A stretch of 64,000 nucleotides of DNA from Bradyrhizobium liaoningense (lineage in GTDB: Bacteria; Pseudomonadota; Alphaproteobacteria; Rhizobiales; Xanthobacteraceae): the NCBI RefSeq assembly GCF_018130785.1, contig NZ_JAFCJT010000016.1:1-64000 (forward strand), given 5' to 3'. The translations under genes and the position numbers were made by a program. The notes beneath the pieces are model-generated. The model saw only the letters and a list, made by a program, of their open reading frames with translations. It had not been told where the DNA came from and did no database searches. Below are positions 25,083 to 33,265 of this stretch, one piece after another (the stretch's first letter is position 1; each line of letters starts with the position of its first letter).

Positions 25083-25847
25083 CGACGATTTGCTACTACC
25101 AACTTTTCTCCGAACGGTCGCAATTCAACGTTGAATGACCATGGGCTACGGTCCCGGTGGGCGACGTGCCAGATCTCGTCGGCCGGTCTGGCCAGCGCTT
25201 CCTCGTCCATTCGAGGTCGATCACGGCATAGGCGATGAAAACCTCGAAGCCAAAATCGCGCGGGTGAACTTGACCTACGGTAGCGTGTTGAAGGAAAGCG
25301 GATCTACGGCGTGAGCCGCGCGCGCAGCATGCACGAGATGCCCAGGCCGATGACATACTTTCCACCGGTTTCCCTGACGCATCTCAATGCCCAGGGCATG
25401 CTGCACATCGGCCTCGCGGCCGGGCTGCCAGACCCTAGTCGCAACGGCTGTCCCGTGTACGACTGATTTCGTCAGGGCCGCCTTGCTGATATATTGCAGT
25501 AGAGCGCTTGCAGAAGCGCGACGTCCCCGAGATAATTCAGGTTTTGGCCGAGATTCCCAAAGCCATCTCCGAGAACCAGATGCTGAGTTGCCCGAAGATC
25601 CAATGACAGTGCGGCAATTGGAGATCTTTCTGTGGCAATCACCTAAGATCTCTCTTGGGCCTTTCTTGATGGATGCGATTGGGAGTGGGCTCTTGGTCAT
25701 TCGAATTCTCTTTAAATGCTCACTCTAATTCGGACGGTTTTTGCAACCCATTTCATATACGATGATGTGATCGCGTGAAACAGTGAACACTTCAAACAGT
25801 GATCACATGAAGACGTGACAGCGTGAAGTAGTCGTGGAGCATTTAGG
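25083..25847. other. Degenerate region before a repeat array
   Basis: I recognise no gene. Frames on both strands between 25100 and 25700 contain suggestive but unmatched segments (for example a minus-strand READVQHALGIEMRQGN). This hints at further decayed sequence. From about 25740 the base composition becomes AT-richer and the 8-bp repeat array begins. Confidence 0.4.
25767..25830 (+). repeat. Array of 8-bp direct repeats (GTGA units)
   Basis: Eight consecutive 8-base units begin at 25767, 25775, 25783, 25791, 25799, 25807, 25815 and 25823. Six start GTGA; the other two start TTCA and ATGA. The period is exact. The array ends 17 bases before a ribbon-helix-helix gene. Tandem short repeats of this kind are typical binding sites of such proteins, as operators or plasmid centromeres. 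Confidence 0.75.
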
Positions 25848-26255
25848 ATGGCCAAACGCAGAAATTTCCAGGACCTTGCTGGGCTAGTTGAAGTGCAGCA
25901 CGGTAGGAAGCAGCAGGCGGTAGAGGATACAAATGTAGTCGATGACGCGGTCAGAGGCGCGGACCGAGGCGTCTCTCGGTCCATTTCGATGAGAAGCTCC
26001 GCGCCTGCCGTTCCGGCGCGGTCAGTGAACGACGCCGATTCTCGTGAAGATCTCAGCAAGATCGCAATGAAGAGCCCCTCTGGGGCGGACGCGGCGACGA
26101 AGCGGATGAGTCTGTACCTTGAGGAAGACCTGTACTGGCGTATCAGCGACTACGCGCATCGCCATCGCACCAAAATGCATCCTGTGGTCGTGCGCGGCCT
26201 GCAAAGGCTCATGGACGAGCTCGAGGCTAACGATCGGTCTTTGGATACTCGCTGA
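25848..26255 (+). CDS. Ribbon-helix-helix DNA-binding protein, partition-like
   Basis: The protein is 135 residues. Residues 1-84 are hydrophilic and probably flexible. Residues 85-125 form a ribbon-helix-helix unit: strand TKRMSLYLEE, helix DLYWRISDYAHRHR, turn and second helix HPVVVRGLQRLMDELEA. A disordered N-terminal tail with an RHH C-terminal domain matches small centromere-binding partner proteins of the ParG/omega kind. The strict 8-bp repeat array just upstream is a likely binding site, giving autoregulation and perhaps segregation. No ParA ATPase is present in the window, so a simple repressor role is equally possible. Confidence 0.7.
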   Translation: MAKRRNFQDLAGLVEVQHGRKQQAVEDTNVVDDAVRGADRGVSRSISMRSSAPAVPARSVNDADSREDLSKIAMKSPSGADAATKRMSLYLEEDLYWRISDYAHRHRTKMHPVVVRGLQRLMDELEANDRSLDTR

Positions 26256-26304
26256 TAGCCCCCACCATCATGCCGTTTGTACTCGGCTCCTCAGAACATA
26301 GTTT

Positions 26305-26562
26305 TCAGTCCTTGAGTGTTACCCCCTCTCCGTGAGCCTTACTACGATATAGAAAAATGACGCCGTGTTTTTCCAAGGCGTCGCGCATCTTCCGATAAGT
26401 CGCAATCTTCAGAGGATTGACGGGGATTTCAGTGTCGGCCTCAAGTCGCGACACCGTGCGACGATCAACGCCAATCGTGCGTGCGAGGTCCAGCTGCTCC
26501 ATCCCAAGGAGCGCACGAGCGGCCCTGATCATGCGTCCCGTAGGCAATTTGTCGACGGCCAC
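26305..26562 (-). CDS. XRE-family helix-turn-helix regulator
   Basis: The protein is about 85 residues from GTG 26562, chosen because GGAG lies 7 bases upstream. An ATG at 26643 would add 27 residues but has no ribosome site. The HTH reads GRMIRAARALLGMEQLDLARTIGVDRRTVSRLEADTE, followed by a helix and a final strand (RDALEKHGVIFLYRS). It is divergent from the nuclease-protease-exonuclease operon and is the obvious candidate for its repressor, perhaps through the palindrome at 26641-26664. Confidence 0.8.
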   Translation of the reverse strand: MAVDKLPTGRMIRAARALLGMEQLDLARTIGVDRRTVSRLEADTEIPVNPLKIATYRKMRDALEKHGVIFLYRSKAHGEGVTLKD

Positions 26563-26640
26563 GGCGAACTCCGAATCGGTACCGATTAACCATACACCGG
26601 AGAGTAGCGGGCGCGACAGTAGCGGTCTTGTGTCGTGAGA

Positions 26641-26664
26641 CATATGGGATATATATCCCATATG
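26641..26664. promoter_or_regulatory. 24-bp perfect palindrome at the start of the nuclease gene
   Basis: The half-site is CATATGGGATAT, followed by its exact reverse complement. The right end contains the ATG of the plus-strand gene (26662), and the left end contains the alternative minus-strand ATG (26643). A regulator dimer bound here would block initiation of the operon. The XRE protein encoded alongside is the natural candidate. Confidence 0.7.
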
Positions 26665-27675
26665 TCCTATTTTGATTTCAGACGCAGCAGGGTGCCCGGC
26701 TTCGACATGGCTCCGAATGGCGCTCCGGCACGAACCTGGGTATCCGGGGCGTACGAGCGCGCCTTCACAATCACGACCGTCTTCATCGACGGTAACCCGA
26801 GCGGAATGCGTTTGATCAAATCGTGCGGCACGAGACTTTCTGTCCTTGCCGCACCGTTCTCCGAGCTCGCGCGCGTGAAGGAGCACCTGTCGCCTTGGGA
26901 TTTCGTCGTCTACGTGATCGACGACCCCTCGCCTATCCCGGCCCAGCCGACTTATATCGGGGAGGGAGACGGCGAGCGGAGGTTCGGTGCCCAACTCGGC
27001 AACGCCGTCGGCGCGGCCACGCAGATTTACGTCGTCATTGCCGACGAAAGCACGTTCAACAAAATTACGGCCCCCTACGTCGAAGCGAGGCTGATCCAGA
27101 TCTGCACCGACCTCAACGTTCCGCTCTCCAACTCCACCCAGCCGTACGGGCGCGGCCTTCGCATCATCGACGACATTGAACAACTGGTCGGCCACGCCGA
27201 AATGCTGCTGTTCGCGGCCGGCTTCACGCGTATCGACTTCGCGCGGAGGAACCCGCCCGCGTTGCGCCATCGGCTTTCCGTAACCACGGACCTCGAGGAG
27301 ATGGTTGCGATGACCGACGAGGAGAAGACGACCGTTCCCGCAGAAGGTGCCGCATTCCGGCTCGATCGCCGCGATCTCCGCGTCGAGGGTTACAAGTGGA
27401 ACGATCGGTTCTATGTGATGGCAGGTTCCGACTATGCACGCCGGACGCGGGCCGGCCTTTCGGAGGATCACAAGGCGCGACGCAGGCTGCTCGAAAACGA
27501 AAAATGGGTCGATCCCGCCTCGGGCACGGCGGACAAGATGACGTTGGGCGTGGGCTTCCACTGTCGCAGTGGTGCATTTGCCGCCAAGCTACTGTCCGGG
27601 GAACATATCGATGAGGACAGCTGGCTCGCGGTGGAGATGACAGCGAACGCGCGGAGCTGCGAGGCGCCGGCATGA
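26662..27675 (+). CDS. GIY-YIG-like nuclease with DUF4357-like C-terminus
   Basis: The protein is 337 residues from ATG 26662; no ribosome site is visible. The GIY-YIG-like domain (about residues 80-160) has VVY (82-84), then TYIGEGDGERR with Y98-I-G and an Arg, then YVEARLI with E141, and SNST with N157. These are the positions of the family's catalytic residues, although the motifs are divergent. The C-terminal part (about 230-320: FRLDRRDLRVEGYKWNDRFY, ARRRLLENEKWVDPASGTAD) resembles DUF4357, which commonly follows GIY-YIG domains. Its stop overlaps the next gene by 4 bases (ATGA). Probable role: DNA cleavage within a protease-exonuclease module. Confidence 0.7.
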   Translation: MSYFDFRRSRVPGFDMAPNGAPARTWVSGAYERAFTITTVFIDGNPSGMRLIKSCGTRLSVLAAPFSELARVKEHLSPWDFVVYVIDDPSPIPAQPTYIGEGDGERRFGAQLGNAVGAATQIYVVIADESTFNKITAPYVEARLIQICTDLNVPLSNSTQPYGRGLRIIDDIEQLVGHAEMLLFAAGFTRIDFARRNPPALRHRLSVTTDLEEMVAMTDEEKTTVPAEGAAFRLDRRDLRVEGYKWNDRFYVMAGSDYARRTRAGLSEDHKARRRLLENEKWVDPASGTADKMTLGVGFHCRSGAFAAKLLSGEHIDEDSWLAVEMTANARSCEAPA

Positions 27676-29786
27676 ACCTGCGTGCCCTTGCCACCTCGAC
27701 CAAGCCCCTAAGCGAAGTGTTTGTCGACCGCGTCCGAGGCGGGGTGGGGTTTTCGCGACTTGCGCGAACCTTACCCGTCTCTGAAGAGGACGATGATCGC
27801 GAGCACTCCTTCGACTGCGGGAGCGATCCGCTTCCTAGCGTCAAGCCCTCCCGCGCATGTGCTTCCGACGTCGCCGCCGCTGCCATCCTCCTCGGTCGGG
27901 CATTCGAGGCTTCGCGACACACGCTGGCCAGGCTGTTGGAGCCCGACGCCGTTAACATCATCCAAGTGCATCACCCCGATCTGGTGAAGCCGGTGCGGCG
28001 GTTCCTGGGCATTCTGCTGGCGAGCGACACGTCCCTAGTCGACGACGATGAACTCAATGATCGCGGCCCCACGACGGGAAAGAGATCCTTGATCGTGTTC
28101 GGTGAGCACACCAAGTCGACAGCCTCGGTTGAGGACCAAGACAGGGGCGTCGCCATTGCCATGCGACTCCGCTGCCCCGTGGTTGGCATCACCACGGCTT
28201 TCGGCCGGCTGCCAAGAGCTTTGGTCCGGCTTGCCGAGCATCGCGTCGTCGTTCCGCCCATCGACGCCGTAGTGGTGGCGGACGTGATCGAGGCCGTGAC
28301 CGGGACCAGGCCCAAGACCGTCGACGCCTCGATGGCGGCCCGCGTGACCATCAACGACCTCGCAATCGCCGTGCGCGACGACGTCGGCGCCGAGCGCTCG
28401 CTCGAACGTCTGCAGCGTCTCGTCGAACCGCAGGCCACCCACGATGTCCCGCCGCTCGCCGAACTGGCCGGCCTTGGCGAGGCTAAAACGTTCTGCATGG
28501 AGGTGGCCGATTCAATGCGCGCTTATCTCGCGGGTGAGCGCCCTTGGAGTGAAGCACCGCATGGGCTCCTCGTCAGCGGACCGCCCGGGACAGGGAAGAC
28601 TTCACTGATGCGCTCGCTGGCCCGCGAGTTGCCCAATGTGCACTTTATCGCCACGAGCTACGCGCAGTGGCAGGCACATAAGAGTGGGCACCTCGGAGAT
28701 GTCACCTCCTGCATCCGCGCAACGTTCTCAGAGGCATTTCAGCGTCGTCCGAGCATCGTCTATATCGATGAGTGTGACGTTCTGCCAGCGCGTGGCAGCG
28801 GCGGAAAGCATGATTCCTGGTTTACTGCGATTGTGACAACGCTGCTCGAGTGCATTCAGGGATTCGAACAGGTCGAGGGCGTGTTCGTGTGCGCATCTTG
28901 CAACGATCCCACGCGCCTCGATCCAGCGCTCACGCGAGCCGGGCGGCTGGATCATCATATCAGAGTCGAGTTGCCCGATGTCGCCGGGCTGATGGGGATT
29001 TTCCGGACACATCTGCGCTCCGACTGCGCCGGTGCCGACTTGCGCGAGGCGGCGCTCGCCGCGTGCGGACATAGCGGCGCCGACGTGGAAAAGTGGGTCC
29101 GAATGGCCCGTCAGGCGGCACGCAAGAGCGGTAGGGACGTGACGGTGGAGGATGTTGTCGCCGCTATCCGTGGCGGCGAGCCGGACTTGCCGGCGGATCT
29201 TCGCCGTTGCATCGCCTACCACGAAGCCGGTCATGCGATCGCGCATCTCACGCTTGGCACGGCCACGCCCAAATCGCTTTCGATCGGCGGCGACGGCGGT
29301 CGCGCTGAGAGTAAGACCGGACGACTGCAACTTCCCACGCGCGACTACCTCGAGAAGCTTCTCATGACGATCCTGGCTGGACGGGCGGCGGAACAGCTGA
29401 AGTTCGGCGAGGCGACGACCGGCGCGGGCGGAACGTCCGCCGAGAGCGATCTAGTCCGCGCGACCAATTTGGCGCTGCGAATTGAGACCTCATACGGTTA
29501 CGGACACTCCGGTCTTGTGACGCTCGCGGAGGGACAGCTCAGCGACGGTTACCTGCTCATGACCGAGCCGCTCCGCTCGGCCACCAACGAAACACTGATG
29601 CGCGCATACGCTAAGTCGCTGTCGATCCTGGAGCAGAACAGCCAGGCATTGGACGCCCTCGCAAAAGCCCTGTTCGCCGTTGGTTATCTCGATCAATCCG
29701 AGATCGCCGCGGTCATCGCGACCCACCCGCTTGTGCCGGCGATCCCGGATCTCGCTCGGGCGACGACCATGCCGCCGCCTGACTAG
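27672..29786 (+). CDS. Soluble FtsH-like AAA+ / M41 metalloprotease
   Basis: The protein is 704 residues and is coupled to the nuclease gene by an ATGA overlap. Residues 1-280 form an unrecognised region without membrane helices. The AAA+ domain has Walker A GPPGTGKT (303-310), Walker B IVYIDECD (362-369), a sensor region CASCNDPTRLD and arginine finger-like TRAGRLD. The M41 peptidase domain has YHEAGHAIAH with zinc ligands H517 and H521 and a likely third ligand D593 (SAESDLVRATNLA). All catalytic residues are present, so it should unfold and cut proteins using ATP. Canonical FtsH is membrane-anchored; this one is not and has a new N-terminal domain. Confidence 0.85.
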   Translation: MNLRALATSTKPLSEVFVDRVRGGVGFSRLARTLPVSEEDDDREHSFDCGSDPLPSVKPSRACASDVAAAAILLGRAFEASRHTLARLLEPDAVNIIQVHHPDLVKPVRRFLGILLASDTSLVDDDELNDRGPTTGKRSLIVFGEHTKSTASVEDQDRGVAIAMRLRCPVVGITTAFGRLPRALVRLAEHRVVVPPIDAVVVADVIEAVTGTRPKTVDASMAARVTINDLAIAVRDDVGAERSLERLQRLVEPQATHDVPPLAELAGLGEAKTFCMEVADSMRAYLAGERPWSEAPHGLLVSGPPGTGKTSLMRSLARELPNVHFIATSYAQWQAHKSGHLGDVTSCIRATFSEAFQRRPSIVYIDECDVLPARGSGGKHDSWFTAIVTTLLECIQGFEQVEGVFVCASCNDPTRLDPALTRAGRLDHHIRVELPDVAGLMGIFRTHLRSDCAGADLREAALAACGHSGADVEKWVRMARQAARKSGRDVTVEDVVAAIRGGEPDLPADLRRCIAYHEAGHAIAHLTLGTATPKSLSIGGDGGRAESKTGRLQLPTRDYLEKLLMTILAGRAAEQLKFGEATTGAGGTSAESDLVRATNLALRIETSYGYGHSGLVTLAEGQLSDGYLLMTEPLRSATNETLMRAYAKSLSILEQNSQALDALAKALFAVGYLDQSEIAAVIATHPLVPAIPDLARATTMPPPD

Positions 29787-29842
29787 GTAGCTCCTCCGCA
29801 GCCACACGCGTGATTTATTCAAGCGAACTTACGAGAAAGAAC

Positions 29843-30730
29843 ATGGAAAGCGGAGCCAACGAGATCTTGGCGAGGCAACTGGAGGCGAGCGGAAAATACA
29901 AGGTGCTGCGTCGCATAATGCCGCATTCCGCGGGTTTTCGTCCCGACACCGGCACGAAAATTGGCGTTGTGCTCGACGTCGAGACGACGGGCCTCGATAC
30001 CCTTCGCGACGAGGTCATCGAACTCGCCATGCTCAAGTTCGCCTATTCGGACGACGATCGGATCCTTGGGGTCGTCGATGTTTTTCAGGCTCTACAGGAA
30101 CCGTCGTCCCCTATCGGCCCCGACATCACCGCGCTGACGCGCATCACCGACGAGATGGTGAGGGGCCAGGCGATCGACCCGCAGGCGGTCGATGGCTTCG
30201 TCGCCGACGCCAACGTGGTCATCGCGCACAATGCAGACTTCGACCGGAAGTTTACGGAACGGTTCTGGCCCGTTTTCGTCCACAAGCCTTGGGCCTGTTC
30301 GTCGAACGGCCTCCCCTGGAGGGAGCATGGTTTTACGAGCGCCAAACTCGAGCACTTGTTGGCATCTTACGGTCTCTTCTACGATGCCCATCGGGCGATC
30401 GACGACTGCCAGGCTTTGCTGACTTTCCTGGATCTGGAGCTTCCACGCGCTTCTGCGACCGTTCTGGCGAGTCTCCTCGAGCGCGCGCGGCGCAAGACGG
30501 TGCGGGTTTGGGCGCAGCGCGCGCCGTTCGAACTGAAGGAGGCTTTGAAGCGTCGCAATTACCGTTGGAATGACGGTACGGACGGACGACCCAAGTCCTG
30601 GTATCGAGACATCGAAGAAGAGACGCTGGAATCCGAGCTGCGTTTCCTCGAAAACGATATCTATCAGCTCGACGCAGACATTCTTCGACAGGATTTCACA
30701 GCGCTGGACCGCTACTCGAACCGAATTTAG
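29843..30730 (+). CDS. DEDDh 3'-5' exonuclease (DnaQ-like)
   Basis: The protein is 295 residues from ATG 29843, 56 bases after the protease stop. The exonuclease motifs are complete: LDVETTGLD (D45, E47), AHNADFDRKF (D132) and HRAIDDCQA (H183, D187). The C-terminal extension (ELKEALKRRNYRWNDGTDGR then WYRDIEEETLESELRFL) is a small domain seen in some alphaproteobacterial exonucleases. The protein would degrade DNA or RNA 3' ends with two metal ions. An upstream in-frame TTG/ATT region exists but lacks a ribosome site. Position after the nuclease and protease suggests a common operon. Confidence 0.88.
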   Translation: MESGANEILARQLEASGKYKVLRRIMPHSAGFRPDTGTKIGVVLDVETTGLDTLRDEVIELAMLKFAYSDDDRILGVVDVFQALQEPSSPIGPDITALTRITDEMVRGQAIDPQAVDGFVADANVVIAHNADFDRKFTERFWPVFVHKPWACSSNGLPWREHGFTSAKLEHLLASYGLFYDAHRAIDDCQALLTFLDLELPRASATVLASLLERARRKTVRVWAQRAPFELKEALKRRNYRWNDGTDGRPKSWYRDIEEETLESELRFLENDIYQLDADILRQDFTALDRYSNRI

Positions 30731-30934
30731 CCGCTGCGGAGACTGGTGTTACCGGGACCGCGGCCGGCTTAGGAGCGAATGCCTCGCACTCGGATCCCAC
30801 TCGCCTTGAGCATGAGAATAACATTCTGATTTTGGCGCAGGTCTGGCTAGACCGATCACGGGGCGCGTCAGTTCCACGAAGGCGTCGTCAAGGAAAGGAC
30901 GTCGTTATGAAGGACATGACCAAGGCGCCCGGGC

Positions 30935-31378
30935 GTGGCTACAACGGTTGGGCTTTGCAACGGAGATGAACGCCACACCGAACTCCGCGGCGGCGAAATC
31001 CCTCTTCCTACCCTCCAAGATCAGGCATGGAAGTTCACGACCGCATGGCCGTGGCCGTTCAACCCGAACGACAGCGCGCCGGTGACCTGGTGGCGGAAGC
31101 TGCCCGCGCATGCCTTTCGCGATTCGGAGCGCGCGCAGATCGGCGAGACGCTCCGTCACGTCGACGTCCTTCGCGGCGGTGACGAACTTCGCGCTGCCCT
31201 GAATGGCGATGTCGCTGCCGCCATCGCCACGGCGCTTTCGTTGATGCCGATCGGGAACATCGATTTTCAGACCGACATCACGATGACCTCGCTGCTGCGC
31301 TGCGCGCTCAACGGCGAGGCGGCCGCTGCGCTGGTCTTGGCGCAGATCGTGGGCTTACGAACCTCGGCCATGCCTTGA
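30935..31378 (+). CDS. Hypothetical protein downstream of the exonuclease
   Basis: The protein is 147 residues from GTG 30935. It shows no known domain, but a plausible folded C-terminal part: RALNGDVAAAIATALSLMPIG, TDITMTSLLRCALNGEAAAA and LVLAQIVGLR. A short frame from ATG 30907 with a better ribosome site ends after 20 residues in the other frame, so the true start may have been lost through a frameshift. It might be a cargo gene of the same module; evidence is weak. Confidence 0.4.
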   Translation: MATTVGLCNGDERHTELRGGEIPLPTLQDQAWKFTTAWPWPFNPNDSAPVTWWRKLPAHAFRDSERAQIGETLRHVDVLRGGDELRAALNGDVAAAIATALSLMPIGNIDFQTDITMTSLLRCALNGEAAAALVLAQIVGLRTSAMP

Positions 31379-31979
31379 CGAGAGAACTCTCGGTTTTTCG
31401 TGGATCGGGTGGGGTTTCCGGCACTCCGCCGAACCCGCGAAATTTGCCGAAGCCGGCGCCGTGGTCTTGTCGGCGTTGAAGGCGCACGAGTCCGGAGCGA
31501 AGGCTGGCTATTTTTCGAACTGAATTGACCTTTTGCGCGTTCGCCTCTTGCCGAACCAAGAACGCCTTGAGCGCGTAGAAAATCTGCTGCTTCAGGCCGG
31601 GTCAGGTCGCTCCCGAACCGGGAGAAGGACTCTGTCTCCCCCGCCCATAGGCCTAGCGTGGTAACGGTGAATTCGAGAAAAGTAACGTTCAATTCCGAGT
31701 TCTGTAACGAAGAATTTGAGATCGACGCTCCCAAATCAAACGTTACTTTTTAAGAATTGAACGTTACTTTTCCCGAAATTAAGCGTTACAGTTTGGGGGA
31801 AGTAACGGGGGGTGTCGGCAAATCTTTGCCTACTTCGGTTCCTACACTGCTCCCTACGATGTCCTCTGAAAATCAAGTAGGCGGCTCCGTTCCTTCTCGA
31901 TAACCCTGCTCGGGACTCTTCGCACGCCAGGTCGGATTTCCCGCTCGGACAACATCTCGCGGCAATTTTTAGAGCTGCC
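31379..31979. other. Non-coding stretch with inverted box array
   Basis: There is no convincing gene over 600 bases. The AT-rich centre (31650-31810) holds a symmetric array of GTAACG boxes described separately. This is a candidate replication origin, operator or recombination region between the exonuclease module and the convergent DUF3102 gene. Confidence 0.5.
31661..31807. repeat. Dyad-symmetric array of GTAACG boxes
   Basis: GTAACG occurs on the plus strand at 31661, 31682 and 31704, and on the minus strand at 31741-31746, 31762-31767 and 31784-31789. Spacings are 21 then 22 bases in both halves, and all pairs are symmetric about 31725. Most boxes extend to GTAACG-NNN-AATT. A seventh core lies at 31802. 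Two-helical-turn spacing implies proteins bound on one face of the DNA. Confidence 0.8.
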
Positions 31980-32600
31980 CTACAGTAAGTTTTTCGGCAA
32001 CATGTCTGCAGCCGCCGTTTGCGGATGCTGTCGTTCGAGACCACGCTGAAGTTCATCGCAAAGCGCTATGATCGCGCGCTTCGTGCACCTGCGCAGGAAA
32101 CGCTCGAGGTCACCGATGTTGCGCGGATCAAGCGCGTCGATCAAGCGATCAGCAAGATCCGCGACGTCACCGCCATCATGGCCGGATGAGGGCCCCGGCT
32201 TGCTCTTCGCGAGACGGCGCTGCACGTCGTTGAAGCTGGGAATCTTGCCGCCACGGACCTCGCCCATGATCGCTTCCACGACGTCGTCCGGGGCCGACTT
32301 GGCCGCCATTTTGTACGCCGTTCGAGCCGGGATCTTCGCAAGGTCCGACGGCGGATAAACTTTCGCCAGGCCTGAAAGAGCGAGATAGTTTTCTGCGGTG
32401 CGGGGCTCAATTCCCACCTTATCCAGGCAGTATTGGCCGAACGCACCATGTTCGAGTTTGCTCTTTGCGGCTCTTAGCAAGTCGCCGATTTCGATCACGA
32501 GCGAAGTCGCATTGGGGATAAGATCGCGCAAACGCTCGGCAATCTCTTGCAGAGCGGCAGCATCAGACGGCGGAAGGCTTGAGTAATCGAAAGTGGCCAT
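31980..32600 (-). CDS. DUF3102-like protein
   Basis: The protein is 206 residues from ATG 32600. The N-terminal half fits DUF3102: ALQEIAERLRDLIPNATSLV then IEIGDLLRAAKSKLEHGAFG and QYCLDKVGIEPRTAENYLAL, a helical domain found on plasmids, phages and islands. The C-terminal part contains DLADRLIDALDPRNIGDLER and is helical. It may be a DNA-associated maintenance protein. It is transcribed toward the GTAACG box array, whose nearest box lies about 170 bases past its stop. Confidence 0.75.
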   Translation of the reverse strand: MATFDYSSLPPSDAAALQEIAERLRDLIPNATSLVIEIGDLLRAAKSKLEHGAFGQYCLDKVGIEPRTAENYLALSGLAKVYPPSDLAKIPARTAYKMAAKSAPDDVVEAIMGEVRGGKIPSFNDVQRRLAKSKPGPSSGHDGGDVADLADRLIDALDPRNIGDLERFLRRCTKRAIIALCDELQRGLERQHPQTAAADMLPKNLL

Positions 32601-33265
32601 CGCGGCAAAACCTCTCGTTGCGCCTTTTTGCACCGCAGCAAACCACGGTCACTCGCAAAGCAGGCAATGAAGGGGACGACGCGCCAACGACACCACAATG
32701 AGCAACACCGCGCGGCAAGCGGTGGCCTCCGTAAGCCTGCCGAAGGAGTCCGCCGGTGGCAAGAACTAAATGCGAAACGCCGTTTCGCATTTGCGCGCGT
32801 CTGTTCGGCTGCGAGTCTCTGGGACGAAGCGAGCCACGGCGCCGTCGGAGGCGCTATGGCGCTAGATCTCAAGTCACTCTTTGGCTGGTCGGCGTAATCT
32901 AACGTAGCGCCATACAAATACTAAAAGGTCACGAATGCCGGGCCCAGCCCCCGAACCAAGCCGACATGCGTCTCGGCCCTTCCTCTCGCGCCATTTTGGT
33001 AAGAGTCTGACGAGATACGCGAGGGCTATTAAAGCTAAGTCAAGCGTCGCCACGACGACACCCTTGACGTCCCATCCGCTCGTTGGCGCGGGCGTAGTCT
33101 GGATCGTCCCGCTCGACCAGAATTTCAGACCAAGGTACGACTGCCTTGCGGGCGCTGTCCCGGAAGCTCAGGCTTGTCACCAGAAAAATGACGAACAACT
33201 ACGGAAGGAGTCAACGCCCCGGTAGACGGTTTTCCTGCAATGTAGGATTGTAACTATCGCTACCA
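32601..33265. other. Intergenic stretch with a perfect hairpin
   Basis: No supportable gene in 660 bases. Besides the hairpin at 32768-32792 I see only short frames. The promoter of the DUF3102 gene must lie just above 32600. Confidence 0.4.
32768..32792. other. Perfect 11-bp stem-loop
   Basis: AAATGCGAAAC, a 3-base loop (GCC) and the exact complement GTTTCGCATTT. Neither side has a clear T-tract. It may be an operator, a single-strand origin-like element or part of a small RNA. Confidence 0.5.

Noticed and set aside
25767..25830. CRISPR array
   Set aside because: The units are 8 bases without spacers and lie in front of a DNA-binding protein gene. No cas gene is present anywhere in the window.
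26305..27561. A 418-codon minus-strand frame covering both the XRE gene and the antisense of the GIY-YIG gene
   Set aside because: Only the last 85-110 codons show homology (the HTH). The rest mirrors the plus-strand nuclease gene.
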